64,000 nt of DNA, taken from Archegozetes longisetosus (lineage: Eukaryota; Arthropoda; Arachnida; Sarcoptiformes; Trhypochthoniidae). The notes beneath the pieces are model-generated. The model was not told the DNA's origin and did not search any database. It worked only from the letters and a program-made list of their open reading frames with translations. This document shows, piece after piece, positions 22,160-34,400 of this stretch. The DNA is taken from positions 2,094,573-2,158,572 of the forward strand of contig JAEMBT020000004.1 in the NCBI GenBank assembly GCA_018873245.2. The letters run 5' to 3'. The position numbers and the translations under genes are program-made. The first letter of the stretch is position 1. Each line of letters begins with the position of its first letter.

Positions 22160-24545
22160 GCTTTACTTCAAAAATGTACGATAGACAAAATAAAACAATA
22201 TATTAGGTCAAACCATAAGTAATTGCAAACTTTTTCATGTTTTATTATGAAAAAGTTTGCAATTACTTATGGTTTGACCTATATGAAAGCGTTTGTGAAT
22301 ATATAATATACTATAATATAGTGTACAGAGCTATTTTTATATACCTGGACGTACTAGAACGATATGATTGGCTGAACCTATTCTTATATATATTTATTGA
22401 GTACAGGGTGATCTTTTAATCCTTTGTTTAATCCTTAATTTACCAAAACAAAAGATTTATATTCATCTTAATTTTATTAGTCAAAATGTACACCCTGTAC
22501 AAAAATATATATAAAACATCAAAACTATTAACCAATCATTGACTAATTGATTAATAGTAGGAGGAGCACCTGTCCAGTTATTTAAAAATAACCCTGTACT
22601 ATCAAAAGGTTCTAACACTTAAGTGAATATTTATTCATAAAGTTATATACTTATAAGTTATTACTAAACTTCTTATTGCTTTTAAATATAGAGGATGGTT
22701 CCAAAAACGGCCTACCGCGTTACAGGCCAAAACAGACGTCAATCGACAGGGCTTGATGAGTAGATCAAAGTTGTCAGGTGTGGCAGTCACAAGTATAGGT
22801 AGGGGGGTAAGCGATTTTTTCAATGAAATTCCAGAGATCAATTCTACACTTGAGTTTAAAACTCTTACCGCTTAGAATTACATAAATAATTAGCGAATAA
22901 TTAACTGTGTTTAAAAGTGTATATTTTAATTAGATTTTGCAGCTTTTAATATCGCCTCATTCTTCGAAACGTAATCAGAAAACTCAATGCGCGACATTTA
23001 AAGGTTAGACCTTATACAGATCTCTGTTCTGACCAAATCAATACTCATTTGACTTCTCTCATCATTCCATAATTTCTTCATTTAAACGTAATTCATACAG
23101 AGCTGAGATAACACATTTTAAACTCTTTTTAAATGACTTGTGACTAGTTTTGTTAGAATTGGTCTTTCCCCTGTTTGAGATATTTTGCTTGTAATTAAAA
23201 CTTTATATATATCAAACTTTTACGCATACATTTTTTAACCAAAGGTTAATATTCACTAACTTTTGATAGCCTTGAAAATAACATAAAAGATTTTGTTTAC
23301 AGTTTGTCGCTTAGTATTTTAAATGTTTTCATGTCATTCGATGATATAAACCGAAATTATTCGTTTGAAAATTGGTTTCTAATATATATTTTAAAATTTC
23401 AATAAATGTTCTAAATGCGTGAGACTCTCGCCTCACGCAAGTAATCGATGCAGAAGACGTGAGTCAGATCCCCCAATGCGTGAGAATCACGTGAGTTGCG
23501 TAAGAGGTGGTCAGCCTGCTTATAATTAGTTTTGTTTGAATTAGTGTTTCTCACATTCGAGATTATTGCTTGAAATTACAACTTTATTAAATTTTATCCG
23601 TGCTTTGCATAATAGTTTCCTTAACTTTAACTTTTCATATGAAACTACCTGAGAGAAATGTACGGTATAGAAAACTAACTGATGTACAGTATGTCTTTAT
23701 TTTCTTAATGAATATATTGATTGCAATTTCCTTTAATACTACTCATCGATCTAATGATCAAACTTATGAATAAAGTACCAAACAAAAGATTGTTCCGCAA
23801 TCATTATGTTTAGTGTTATTATTTTGTTTATATTATTATACACATTTAGTATCAAAAATGATGTTTGCAATAAAGGAGACAGTTTTTATTTACAAAAATT
23901 ATTATTTTGATCGAGAAAATAATCCCTAAAACTCTTAAGAGTTTCAGGCAATATGATTGAAAGAGCCAAACTTTGTTTGGAAAATAATGGACAATATTTT
24001 CAACACATGTTATAAAATATTGAATTGCTATTTCTAAAAACTAATTCTGATAAATTCAATTTGATTATTAAAAGTTTGTTTCAGATTCTCATCTAATTTT
24101 GATTCGATGAGTAATTTATTTGACATGCGATTAAAATATTGTAACATCTTTAGCTTTAACTACTTTATTGAAGTTTAGAAGATAAAAAGGCATAATGTAT
24201 ATGAAAAGTTAATATTAAGAGAGCTACTGTCCAAAGTATGCAAAAGTTTAATAGATATACGATGTGATTGCAAGCAAAATGTCCCAAATATGGAAAAGAC
24301 AAATTCAAACAAACTAATAATAAGTTAAATTAAAAAGATTTGAAAATGTATTATCTCAGCTCTGTATGAATTATGTACAATAAACAATTGTTTTCTTGTG
24401 AATGATTAAGTTTTGATAAGAAGTATAACTTAGAAATGTCTGGTTATGCTTGCAGTCACATTGTTTCTCAGTTTTGACTTTATACAGTATATTATGTCTT
24501 ATTTTGTCTACCGTACATTTTTGAAATAAAGCTTCATATGAGGAC
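22160..24545. repeat. Repeat cluster with inverted termini about 2.3 kb apart
   Basis: The sequence AAGCTTTACTTCAAAAATGT at 22159 recurs in reverse complement near 24530, with about 45 bp of similarity (both continue ACGATAGACAAAATAA or ACGGTAGACAAAATAA). Inside, ATTCATACAGAGCTGAGATA (about 23092) recurs inverted near 24358 and continues for about 100 bp. A further direct, diverged copy lies near 23520. A third AAATGTACGG block lies at 23655. The layout suggests a decayed DNA transposon with internal rearrangement. 23705-24200 also matches 11440-11960. Confidence 0.6.
22204..22281. mobile_element. Mariner-derived palindromic mini-element, MADE1-like
   Basis: Two perfectly complementary 33-bp arms (22206-22238 and 22247-22279) enclose an 8-bp loop. 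TA lies on each side (22204-22205, 22280-22281). The arm begins GGTCAAACCATAAGTAATTG. Size, TA target, palindromic design and the shared AAGTAATTGC core closely recall MADE1, the roughly 80-bp palindrome derived from Hsmar1 mariner ends in humans. It has no coding capacity. The arms still match perfectly, so insertion was recent. Confidence 0.85.
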
Positions 24546-25421
24546 TTTAATGTACTCGGGAAATTGTCTTCAATTTTAAGCCCAAATAAAAGGCTTGAAG
24601 CGATTTTATTTACTTTATTAGTTGAAAGCGTTTGGCCATTACAATTTTGATTTATATAAAAATGACTCAGTATTATTCAACTTGAGCATAATTTAATAAA
24701 TGATTTTTACATACAAAAGTATAGGTCATGTAAGTATTGATTAATAGTTAAAAAGCATAATCGATTATTAGTGCTTGTGATTAATAGAGAACATTAATAT
24801 AAGTTTACTTTAAACAAATACAAATTGGGCCATTTATTGGGAAACTAATACAGGACAATTTCCCTTTTGTATTAAAGCCTGAATGTGAGTGAGTTTTTTT
24901 TCAAAAAGTTCACTTCAAAAACATTTATTTGGAAGATTTCTAGAGTGTTAAGGGACATTTTAGAAATCATTATATATCAACTGATCTTAGGCTGAACCGA
25001 AACTTTTAAAGTTTTAACATAAACACTAAACTATGAATTTCAAGTCAAATTATTCATATAAATATTAGAAAAATTATTTTTGAAAACATGGATTAAGATA
25101 TCATAAAGAAAAACAAAGTAAAGTTAAGTGTTCATAGAAGTGTTAAAATTAATTTTTTCAAATGTTAACTTCAAAACCATCTAACGAATATTCTATAGCT
25201 TTAAAATATGCAGCTTTTTGTAGAAAATTTTGATAAGTAAATTAAAATAAACTATTATAATTGAGAAAATAGATTTGATAACAAAATCAATTTCAGTAAT
25301 AACTTGTTACTAATCAACTTTTCGTTTAAAGCAGTTAAATGTTTAACAAAATGCAAGGATTAATATCAAATTTTGTTTGATGTCAACTTCAAGAAAACTC
25401 ATTCATGTAGACTTATTTTGT
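24546..25421. other. Intergenic, nothing recognised
   Basis: AT-rich, no ORF or repeat that I can delimit. It lies upstream of the plus-strand receptor. Confidence 0.4.
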
Positions 25422-25602
25422 AGGAACATTTCCCCGAGCATATCAGGTCTTGACTGATCGCAATCCATGGTCTACACCCTCTCATTTTCAAAGTATTTAA
25501 TGTATATTTGAAATTTATAAATATTTGCTTAGGTATAGAAGTTTTCCAGGGATCGACAGAAGCTCTCAAGTTATTAACTTTAATCAATATATGAAGTCTT
25601 TC
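25422..25602 (+). other. Possible first ligand-binding-lobe exons of the receptor
   Basis: After a TTTTGTAG acceptor-like site, an open stretch reads AYQVLTDRNPWSTPSHFQ. A 40-bp intron-like gap (GTATTT...GCTTAG) follows, then IEVFQGSTEALKLLTLI. A proline-containing strand followed by a Gly/Ile and a helix rich in Leu fits lobe S1 of ionotropic receptors. The reading meets a TGA soon after, so either another intron follows or the segment is decayed. Tentative. Confidence 0.3.
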
Positions 25603-26053
25603 CGATGAGGTACGAAAAAATAAATTATAGCTTATCGTTGGATTCATGCCGTACTAGTCACCTAAATTGATATCTCCATGACATTCTATTTCTAATTCGA
25701 GGCAAAGTGTTTAAAGTCAGAATGTCTATGAATTTGCATATAAAAGGAAAAGAGTTCCTACAACTTTCAAATTCGCACAAACTATGTGTTGATGGTTCAA
25801 ACAGATATCTTTATCACAGTGTTGGATCAGGATTCAAAATATGCAACCAATAAATGCTTATTTTAGAGAATATTATTCAAATTTGACACTTCAGATACTG
25901 TTTGATTTGCAGAAAACTTAGAACCTATTAATTACTTTTAAAGTTTTGTAGCTGAATGGTTGACGAAATCGACTTTACCATACAATCAAAATAAGTATAA
26001 GTTTCGAAATACTAAAGTAATGATTAATTAAAACATTCTAAATTTTGATAGAA

Positions 26054-27870
26054 ATGCAGGCGTTCAAATCGAATTGTGTGAAACTGACGTCTGATACCCA
26101 AATAGTTTCTTGGACCAATAATCCAACCGATCTATTGATTGATGTTCAGCCAAATTACTGGCCACCAACTCTTACTTATGAAGAACAGCTTGTAACTAAT
26201 GGAGATGTTTCTGTACTTCATTATCAATGGTGTGGGCCATTAATGCTAGTCGTCAAAGAATTCGCTAAACGTGTTAACGCTAAGTAATTCTTAATTAACA
26301 ATCTATTTTTTACTCAAATTTCTTAAAAGCAGAATTTATTCGTTCGATCATAACTTAACTGAACTTTAATTAACCTAAAAACAAGTAATAACTCACATTG
26401 ATTTTGGACACAGATAATTTGTTTGGAAAAAATGTTGTAAAATTTAAGAGAACTAAAAAAAGTTTGACAGAGGAAAATCTGTAATTTTTACAGAATCTTC
26501 GAAAATCTTCGGAAATCTTCGATAAAACTTTCTTATATATCACATATTCAAATATTTAATTTAAATTCTATTTTTTAAATAAAAGGGTCAGACTATTTCC
26601 ACAAGTCAGAAACTTTGAGAACTATATGGGAGGATTACTGCTAAAAAACTACACTGAGTGGCCGCACATGATATTAATGCCAGTTTGTCCATATCAAGTG
26701 AATAATGTGGTTAAACCAGTTGGAGCTTCTATTTCCCGGCATATTGGATATTTCGAGAGATCTTCGATAATGTCAATGACTCAGAAAAGTTTGTTTCAAT
26801 TTGTAAAAATGTATAATTAATTCCTTGTTTTTAGGTGAATGGCCGCTATTCAGTTATTTCACGTGCTTCGATATTGAAGTTTATTATTGGATTTTCATAT
26901 CAATTATTGTTATGGCTCTCATGATATGCTTAAAAAGGAAAAAATTGAAACCATTCTTCGAAACCGTTTGGATGTATTCATCAGTCATACTATCAGACTA
27001 TTATTCGATAAGAATTATTGGTCATTACAACAGAACTTTCGCTGGAATCTGGCTCTTGGTATGCAATGTATTATTGGCCTCGTTTGGAGGTCACTTATGG
27101 GATCTATTGGTGAGGCCTGAACCGATTGATAGAATCGATTCATGGAATGATTTACACACTAAACCCCAGTGGAAAGATACTCCTATATTCAGTCTTAATT
27201 ACTTAGACATGGCTGATTTTGCGACTTATGACAATTCAGAAATGGCTCAAGATTTTAAGCGAAGACTAATACTGGTTGATCCGTTTGATATTATATTCAA
27301 TGAAACCATGGTGCTAGAAGCTTTCGAACGAATATTCAGAGGAGAACAGGTTCTCGCTATCGATTATTTGATCGCACACTTCTATAAAGTACTGATAAGT
27401 TTAAAATAGTTAGTAAATTTAAGGAAGGCTTTGATTTCCATATCTCTGAATCTGGTGCTGGAGCGAAACCTTACTTTATTATAACCAGTCCTAGACTTAA
27501 TCAGACTTTGACCACAAAATTGAATGACTTGTAAGCTTTTGATGAAATTTTCTTCAAAAGGTGTTCATAAATTTTGTCTAATTTCAGAATAACTCGTTTG
27601 GTTGAAAGTGGAATGTATGAACACGAAGTGAAGAAATCACTTATTCCTAAAGGATACGGTCCCGAGTTTACGGCTAAAGTCGACACAACTGTCTATGAAT
27701 TCGGAGCACTTACTATGAGGCAAATGAGAGGAATATTTCTGTCGTATATGATTGCTATCACTTTCTGCATAATTGTGTTTATACTTGAATTACTCACAGT
27801 GACTTATTTGTTTTCTTGTCTGAAATTATGTCTGAATTTGGTCATTACAAGATTTTTTCAAAATGTATAA
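26054..27870 (+). CDS. Ionotropic-receptor-like ligand-gated channel
   Basis: Exons: about 26054-26283, 26586-26788, 26835-27530 and 27588-27870, with GT-AG borders and compatible phases. The third intron is normal; the second, of 46 bp, has a weak donor (GTTTGT). The protein shows an extracellular lobe, a first membrane helix (YYWIFISIIVMALMICL), a pore region (ETVWMYSSVILSDYYSIR), membrane helix three (GIWLLVCNVLLASFGGHLW) with the following PEPIDRIDSWNDL, the second ligand-binding lobe (ETMVLEAFERIFRGEQVLAI) and a last helix (FLSYMIAITFCIIVFILELL). This is the iGluR/IR topology. One base seems missing in an A run at 27386-27388, which shifts the frame; everything downstream is intact. That could be an assembly error or a recent lesion. 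The N-terminal exons are incomplete. Confidence 0.75.
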
Positions 27871-27923
27871 GTCGTGCACTCTTAAACCTTTGTATAGAAC
27901 CAGTTGAATGAGCGCTTTGGATA

Positions 27924-30243
27924 TACCGTATTTTTCAGAATATAAGCCGCGACTTATATAATGAAAAATGGTAGAATTTTAAAATTTTTGGGAGTAAGGC
28001 TAGTACATGGGGTGGGGTTTGTATGAGAAAAAAGTTAAAAATATTCAAACTAAGAGACTTTTATCCGAAATGAAAGATATCAAAAGGAGAAATACTAGAC
28101 TTAATTTTAACCCTTCTCCACAACTGTGGGATAAAATGTTCCCAAGTTTGACTTTTAAAATCTTTCCACAATCAACAGAATATCTTCATTGAAAATTTAG
28201 CTATTCCTCAGTCATATATCCGACTTTGAATGGCAAAAATCCTGATTAATTTAGACTTATAACTTTATTTCTAAAAAATTTTATATGGCAACATGTCTCA
28301 CTAAGGACAGAAATTCGCCCTAACATCGAGGTACTTCATATTTACCATACGTGTCGCAGCGCTACAATGTCGCTACTAGCAATTTGAACCGCTGATGACC
28401 CTGTAGCAGATAATAACTAGAAATTAATTAATTGGTTAAATAAAACTTCAAAAACAAGGGTTACTTTGATTTTGGTAGCATTCGGTCTAACCTGAAACAG
28501 GTATAAAGCGTGGAAAATGTAGGGTAACATTTTACCACACAGTTAATTTTCGTCTTCGGAAGTCAAGTTGTTACGAAGGGTTAATCAAAGCCATTAAACT
28601 CTTCATCTGATTCATAAGTAAAGACTTCGAGAATATCACTATATTTGTCTAAACTGGGTTTTAATTCTACATCAGTTGCTTCGTCACTTTCTGTATTTAG
28701 TATAGATAGAAAAATATTTAGAAAAACCTAATGTTCTGACTGATTCACAGATTGTGAGTTAACTTATTTGAAAATAAAATTTGATAAAGGCTTCAAAAGT
28801 GTTGCAAATGACTTAATTAATTCACATAAACTTTGTCAATTATATCTCTAACTTGGTACGGCTCGTACATGGGGTGAGGCTTATATAGGGAAAAACTATG
28901 TTAACCCTTAAGTGGTACGAAAGTGTCAACTTACACCAGTGGTACTCAAGGGTGCGCTACACCCGTAGCATGAAATATAGCTAGTGATTAACTTTTTCGG
29001 CGTATAGTGAGAACCGGATTCGGCGGTAAAATTCGGGGGGGTAAGCGTTACGCCGAAAGATTTTTCTCAAATTCGGCGGTAAAATTCGGCGTAAAAACTA
29101 ATAATACTTTAAATGAATAAAATTGAGTTTTATTATCAAATCATTGAACAGCAAAACATTAATAATCAATTAATTAATAATGAATAAGTCTTTCTTCAAT
29201 GTCTCCATTAAAATACAATAGCATTTGCTGTTTGTAGTTATAATTACTTTTGTCACTTTCAAGTCTTCATAAATATTGGTCCACTTTTGTAGAGTCTTTT
29301 AGTTTTAATGTCTTTATTGGTATTCATTATTTTAAATTAATTAATTTAAAACTGAATAACATCAAACTAACAATTATGTAAACAAAACAAAAAAATATCT
29401 GTTTTTCATTCGTAGAGATTGTAATCATTAATCGTATCCGACGATTGTTTTACAGTTTTTAACAAATAGTGTGAAAGCTTCATAACTAAAATTGATGTTA
29501 GAGTTTGTTTTTGCTTTACTCAAAACTTTCGACATTGCTTTATCAATGCAAAAATACCGTTCTAAAAGCTTTAAATAATTCAAAAATAGGTATTTTTCGG
29601 TTTTTTCGGCGTAGACCATGGTTTACGCCGAACGATTTTTTCCGAATTCGGCGGTAAAATTCGGCATAATTCGGCGTACGCCGAAAAAGTTAATCACTAA
29701 ATATAGCTAATGTTGTGATATTTGTTTTGATAACGTTTTATAACAAATTTTATATAAAATTTGTTTACAAAACTTGTGATCAAAAATGTGTTAACTCCAA
29801 ATATTTATATCATATCAAGATAACTCTTTTTATGATGAAAGTTATTTGCATTGATGGGCATAAACACCCAACCATTTAGAGTATAAATTACGTGAGTGAA
29901 AGGGTTCGCACAATTCTTTACTCTAAAGTGTTTGATATGCATGATTTGATATGACATACTGCACATCATTTATGGTTGCTAAGCGACACTTTCTTAAAAT
30001 TTTGATGAAATAATTAATGAATTAATTTTTAATTAATTATTCATATGATTTTCAAACAAAGTCAAATGATTAAAAGTTTAAAAACAATTCGATCTCCAAA
30101 CTCCTAATTTTTCAACCTTTATTATGTTATAGTTTTTCATAACGTAGTTTTAAGTTTAGTTTCGGGTGTAATACACCCTGAATACCACTGAAGAGCAAAT
30201 TTAAAAATTCTTCAGTGCGGCTTATATTCGGAAAAATACGGTG
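27924..30243. mobile_element. Non-autonomous DNA transposon with ACCGTATTTTTC ends
   Basis: The left end (about 27926) reads ACCGTATTTTTCAGAATATA followed by AGCCGC; the right end (30217-30243) is its reverse complement with one or two differences. Sequence near 28850-28890 (CGTACATGGGGTGAGGCTTA) repeats the subterminal block at 27990-28030 (GTACATGGGGTGGGGTTTG). No transposase ORF is left. A separate element is nested inside (28973-29708), so the original was about 1.6 kb. Target duplication and superfamily are not clear to me. Confidence 0.7.
28973..29708. mobile_element. Nested MITE with 10-bp target duplication (MULE-like)
   Basis: The 10-bp direct repeat AAATATAGCT flanks the element at 28973-28982 and 29699-29708. 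The ends are inverted repeats starting AGTGATTAACTTTTTCGG. Near both ends is the repeated word AATTCGGCGGTAAAATTCGG (28 to 55 bp apart, several copies on either strand), giving an unusual GC-rich, CpG-rich subterminal array. The middle is AT-rich and non-coding. A target duplication of 9-11 bp is characteristic of Mutator-like elements. Confidence 0.8.
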
Positions 30244-31448
30244 ATTGTTTTGTGTTTAGTAATGTTTTCAGAATGTTGTTTGCTTTGCGGTTGGCATTAT
30301 TGTCATCACTTAATCCAAACTTACTAAATATATAGCATTTTGAGTTCCATTATTATAATAGTCTGATTCTGGTAAGTTAGTACAGTTACAGCAGTTTAGT
30401 TTGTTCAGGTTATATTGTGTTAAGCAAATGCCCACAAGTATGGATTAGTGAAATAGAGTACTCCACAAAACTCTGTCATACCTCAACTCCACATATTCCA
30501 CATTCTATACTAAAGTACAAAAGGCCTTCACTATTGTTTGACTCAATCAAATGTAAAATTTCATCTGAATTGTTTGATATTACATATAGTTTGACGTTTT
30601 ATCTTTTCAAAAAAGCCGTCAGTTTGTCTAAAATCAAAAGATCTAATAGGATCCGACACAGAATAGTTTGTTTTGTCAAATTGATTTCAATTTTAAGAAG
30701 TTTTGCTCAACAGTGTTGTGTCCTTTGATCAAATGACAGTTTCGGCAAAATATTTGACAACAGCACATAATTTGACATTGAATTTTCGCACACTTTTCAA
30801 ACTGATTGTATCTGACTTATCATCAATTTTATGCTAATTGCATTATTTTGTCTTTAAATATATGTGCAGTCGATGGTCGATTGCACATCTTTAGTGTATT
30901 ATTGAAAGCTTTACAATTAAGAACTTGTGTTACTAACAAGGAGTCGATTGCATAACAATAAACAATCATAAAGTAAATAGGCGTTTCTATAATTTTAGTT
31001 TCCTGTTTTGGTAAAAGACTTTTTGGTCATCTTTTAGTTAACATTTTTAATGCTTTTATAATAAAATCAATGGAAAATTACCCCAAATATGGTCTGAACT
31101 GACTTCAATGAAATCTAAATTTCAAAATATTTAAACTATTTTCTTAAGCATAAAAATTGATATCGAGTTCATTTATAATTAAGAAATAAAACAGAAATTA
31201 TACTCTTTTCGATAAAATATTTTAATCGACGATACAATCACTCAATTATGAACTGTTTTGATATCTATTACAATAAAACTGTTACAAAACACTTATTATA
31301 TAGAAAATTCTTATTCAAAACGAGACTGAATCCAGAAGTCAGAAAATTACGAGTGCGTAGTCAAGTTTTACGAATTTTTCTGATCAATTTTAACCGCAAT
31401 CTAAGTAAAAAAGTGAGTTAATCATAATTTTCAAATATTGTAATATCT
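30244..31448 (+). repeat. Intergenic with segmental duplication copy B
   Basis: 30465-31180 matches 8905-9459 plus 10721-10850, that is copy A without the mariner. At about 31068 the sequence TTTATAATAAAATCA runs straight across the position where copy A carries the TA-flanked transposon, so this is the empty site. The remainder up to 31448 is the 3' flank of the aldehyde dehydrogenase gene. Confidence 0.75.
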
Positions 31449-34400
31449 CTATAAATTATATACCGATTTGACTTCCAAATACTCATGAAGACCATCCTCT
31501 CCGTTCTCGCGACCAAACCCAGACTGCTTGAACCCACCGAACGGCACCTGAGAGCTTAATGCCAAGAATGTATTGATCCAAATCGAGCCCGCCTGTACTC
31601 CCTGTGCGAAAACCAATGCCTTATCGATGTCTCGAGTGAAAACACCAGCAGCTAAGCCATAGTCGGTGTTATTACAGCGCTCGATCACTTCATCCATTGT
31701 CTTAAATTTGAATATAGACTGAACGGGACCAAAGATCTCTTCTTTAGCTATTGTCATGTTATCGGTTACGTCAGAAAAACTGTTATTTTGATGAAAGAAA
31801 AGTTTTGATAAACAGATCAGCTCAAAATTGTCGTTAAAAGCTTTGCAATTAGGCCACAATTTAACGCATATAAACGTTAAGGATCATTATAGCAAAGGCT
31901 AATTATATTAGAATTATATAATAGATAATTACACAGTGGGTTCAATGAAATATCCTTTAGTACCAGCTCTTTGTCCACCAGTTTCAAGTTTTGCTCCTTC
32001 TTTACGACCCAAGTCGATGAGTGATAGGATTTTTTAAACTGAGTGTCGTCTACTTGTGGTCCCTGCTGTGTCTTAGGGTCATATGGATCTCCGACAATGC
32101 GGTTTTTGGCCATTTCAGTGGCTTTCTTGACGAAAGCGTCGTAAATGTTTTCCTGAACGAAGATTCGCGATGAGGCGCAACAGCACTGGCCTTGATTTAG
32201 GAACACTCCGATATGCTATCAAATCGTTCCAATTACAGAAAAAAATTTAATTGAAACTCTAAGCTTGGCAATACTCGAACCTAAGATCTCGAGCTTAACT
32301 CTTGTTTGACTAATTTCTGATTAAAAACTAAGATTTATAAGTTTCTAATTAAACTCTAGTTCATGTAACTAAAATTTTTAGGTTTAAAAATGTTAACATC
32401 AATTCAGAAAAAAATGTATACGGGCAACTGGTAAATAGATCATTTTCTGAAATAATCAAATAAGTAAATACTATGTAAGTAGTTACTTAACAGATTTATG
32501 CGAGGACTATTCATTTTTACAATAAACTTTTGTCATTATCATCAGCTATCATTAAAACTTACAGCAGTTGCGACTGCGGCCTCAAGATCTGCGTCATCAA
32601 AAATAACGAGGGGTGATTTGCCACCCATTTCAAGAGTAACACGTTTACAATTTGAACGTCCGGCTGCCGACTGGATTATTTTGCCAACTTCGGTCGAACC
32701 CGTGAACGCAACCTTATCCACTTCCAAGTGTTGAGAAATAGCTGCACCAGCAGTAGGACCATAACCAGGCACAACATTAACCACTCCTGGAGGGAAACCG
32801 GCCTCCCTTACCAGACTTGCCAAATACAAGGCTGAGAGTGGTGTCTAAAATATTGCTTTTATTAAAAAGTGTGTTTAAAACTTTTCGGTATAATTTACTT
32901 GTTCCGCCGGTTTGACGACAATTGTATTTCCAGTGGCCAAAGCGGGACCAAGTTTCCAGGAAAACATATAGATCGGGAAATTCCACTGAAATTTAATTTC
33001 AAAAATGTAGACTTCAATTCATTTTCTCAATCTTTTTTCAGAAGTTATGCTAACTTTAAATAATTAACTTCTCTTGAAAATAACACTTTCAACTAATTTT
33101 CATTTAGATGTAAAGTGTTTGTTAAAATCAATTTTTTGCAATAAGACTCAAGTGTTGGCTGTATACTGCATTCATTATGCATAGCAGAGACTTAAACCTT
33201 TTTCACACAATTTCATTAATGCTTCTGAAAGATGAGAGAATGTTCATGACTTACAGGAATGATTTGACCGCAAACACCAATGGGTTCGGCTCTGGTGAAA
33301 GCGAAATACGGTCCGTCCGTTGGGATGGTCTTGCCATGAATCTTGTCAGCCCAACCGGCGTAATAGCGAATCGAATCGATGGAGGCCTTGATATCGCCAA
33401 TAGAATCGGCAAACGGCTTTCCATTATCTAAAGTCTCCAAACTCGCGATATAATCCATGTCTCTTGTGATAAGATCTGCTAATTTGAATAGAAGTCGACC
33501 TCTGGCTGAGGCGTCCATAGTTCTCCAGACAGAGCCCTAATTATTTGGTTCATTTGTGAGAATAGTTAAGTTTATCGTTAGTAAATCCAATAATTATATG
33601 ATTTGATATAAAAAACAGACTAAATGATAGCTATTGTAGATTTAACACCTCTTTGCTCAAATAAAATATTTAATTGACAACTAACTCGTTTGAATGCATT
33701 TCTGGCGGCGGCCACAGCTCTGTCAACATCTGCTTTATCTCCTTCTTGTACATTACAAATGACTTCTCCGTTTGCGGGATTTATTGTCGGAAATGTTTTA
33801 CCACTCAATGAGTTGACAAATTCATTGTTGATGAATATCTAGTATAGAAAAAGTTTTTTATCTTTAGCTTCATTTCTTTATCAAGTCTTATAATTTGATT
33901 ATTGGTTTAAACTTAAGATCCTGCCACAACTTTTTATCATGTGTTCTTCATAGACAAAGGCTTTTTAAGATTGTGTTGTCACGGAAAATGATTACTGTTT
34001 GCTTATCTAATTCAAGTAATTACAGTCTATGAGCCAATCTTAAGATATAACTTCAGAAAAAATTGATATCAAGTTTAAATGTTTTGGTTAAAATGCTGTA
34101 AAAATCATACAAATGTCACACATTCTTAACTCTTATAATTGATTGTTACTTACAGTTAAAACCTTTTAATTTATGATAATTGTACCAACTTATATTCAGT
34201 AAGATTACAATTAATTATGAAAAATAATTACGCAAATAAAGACTGATTCTAACGATTAAACGATAAGACTTGAGCAAAAGTGTTAACGATAACCTTAAAA
34301 CATTGGGTTAACCAAATAAAACTGAATTAAAAGTAATATATTTGCAACGATTACGATAAATTAACAATAGTTTTGCTAGTATCAGTATAAGAGTTTGGAA

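Noticed and set aside
23405..23510. Repeated GCGTGAG words suggestive of a CRISPR-like array
   Set aside because: Only three irregularly spaced copies of a short word in a eukaryotic repeat; no regular repeats or spacers.
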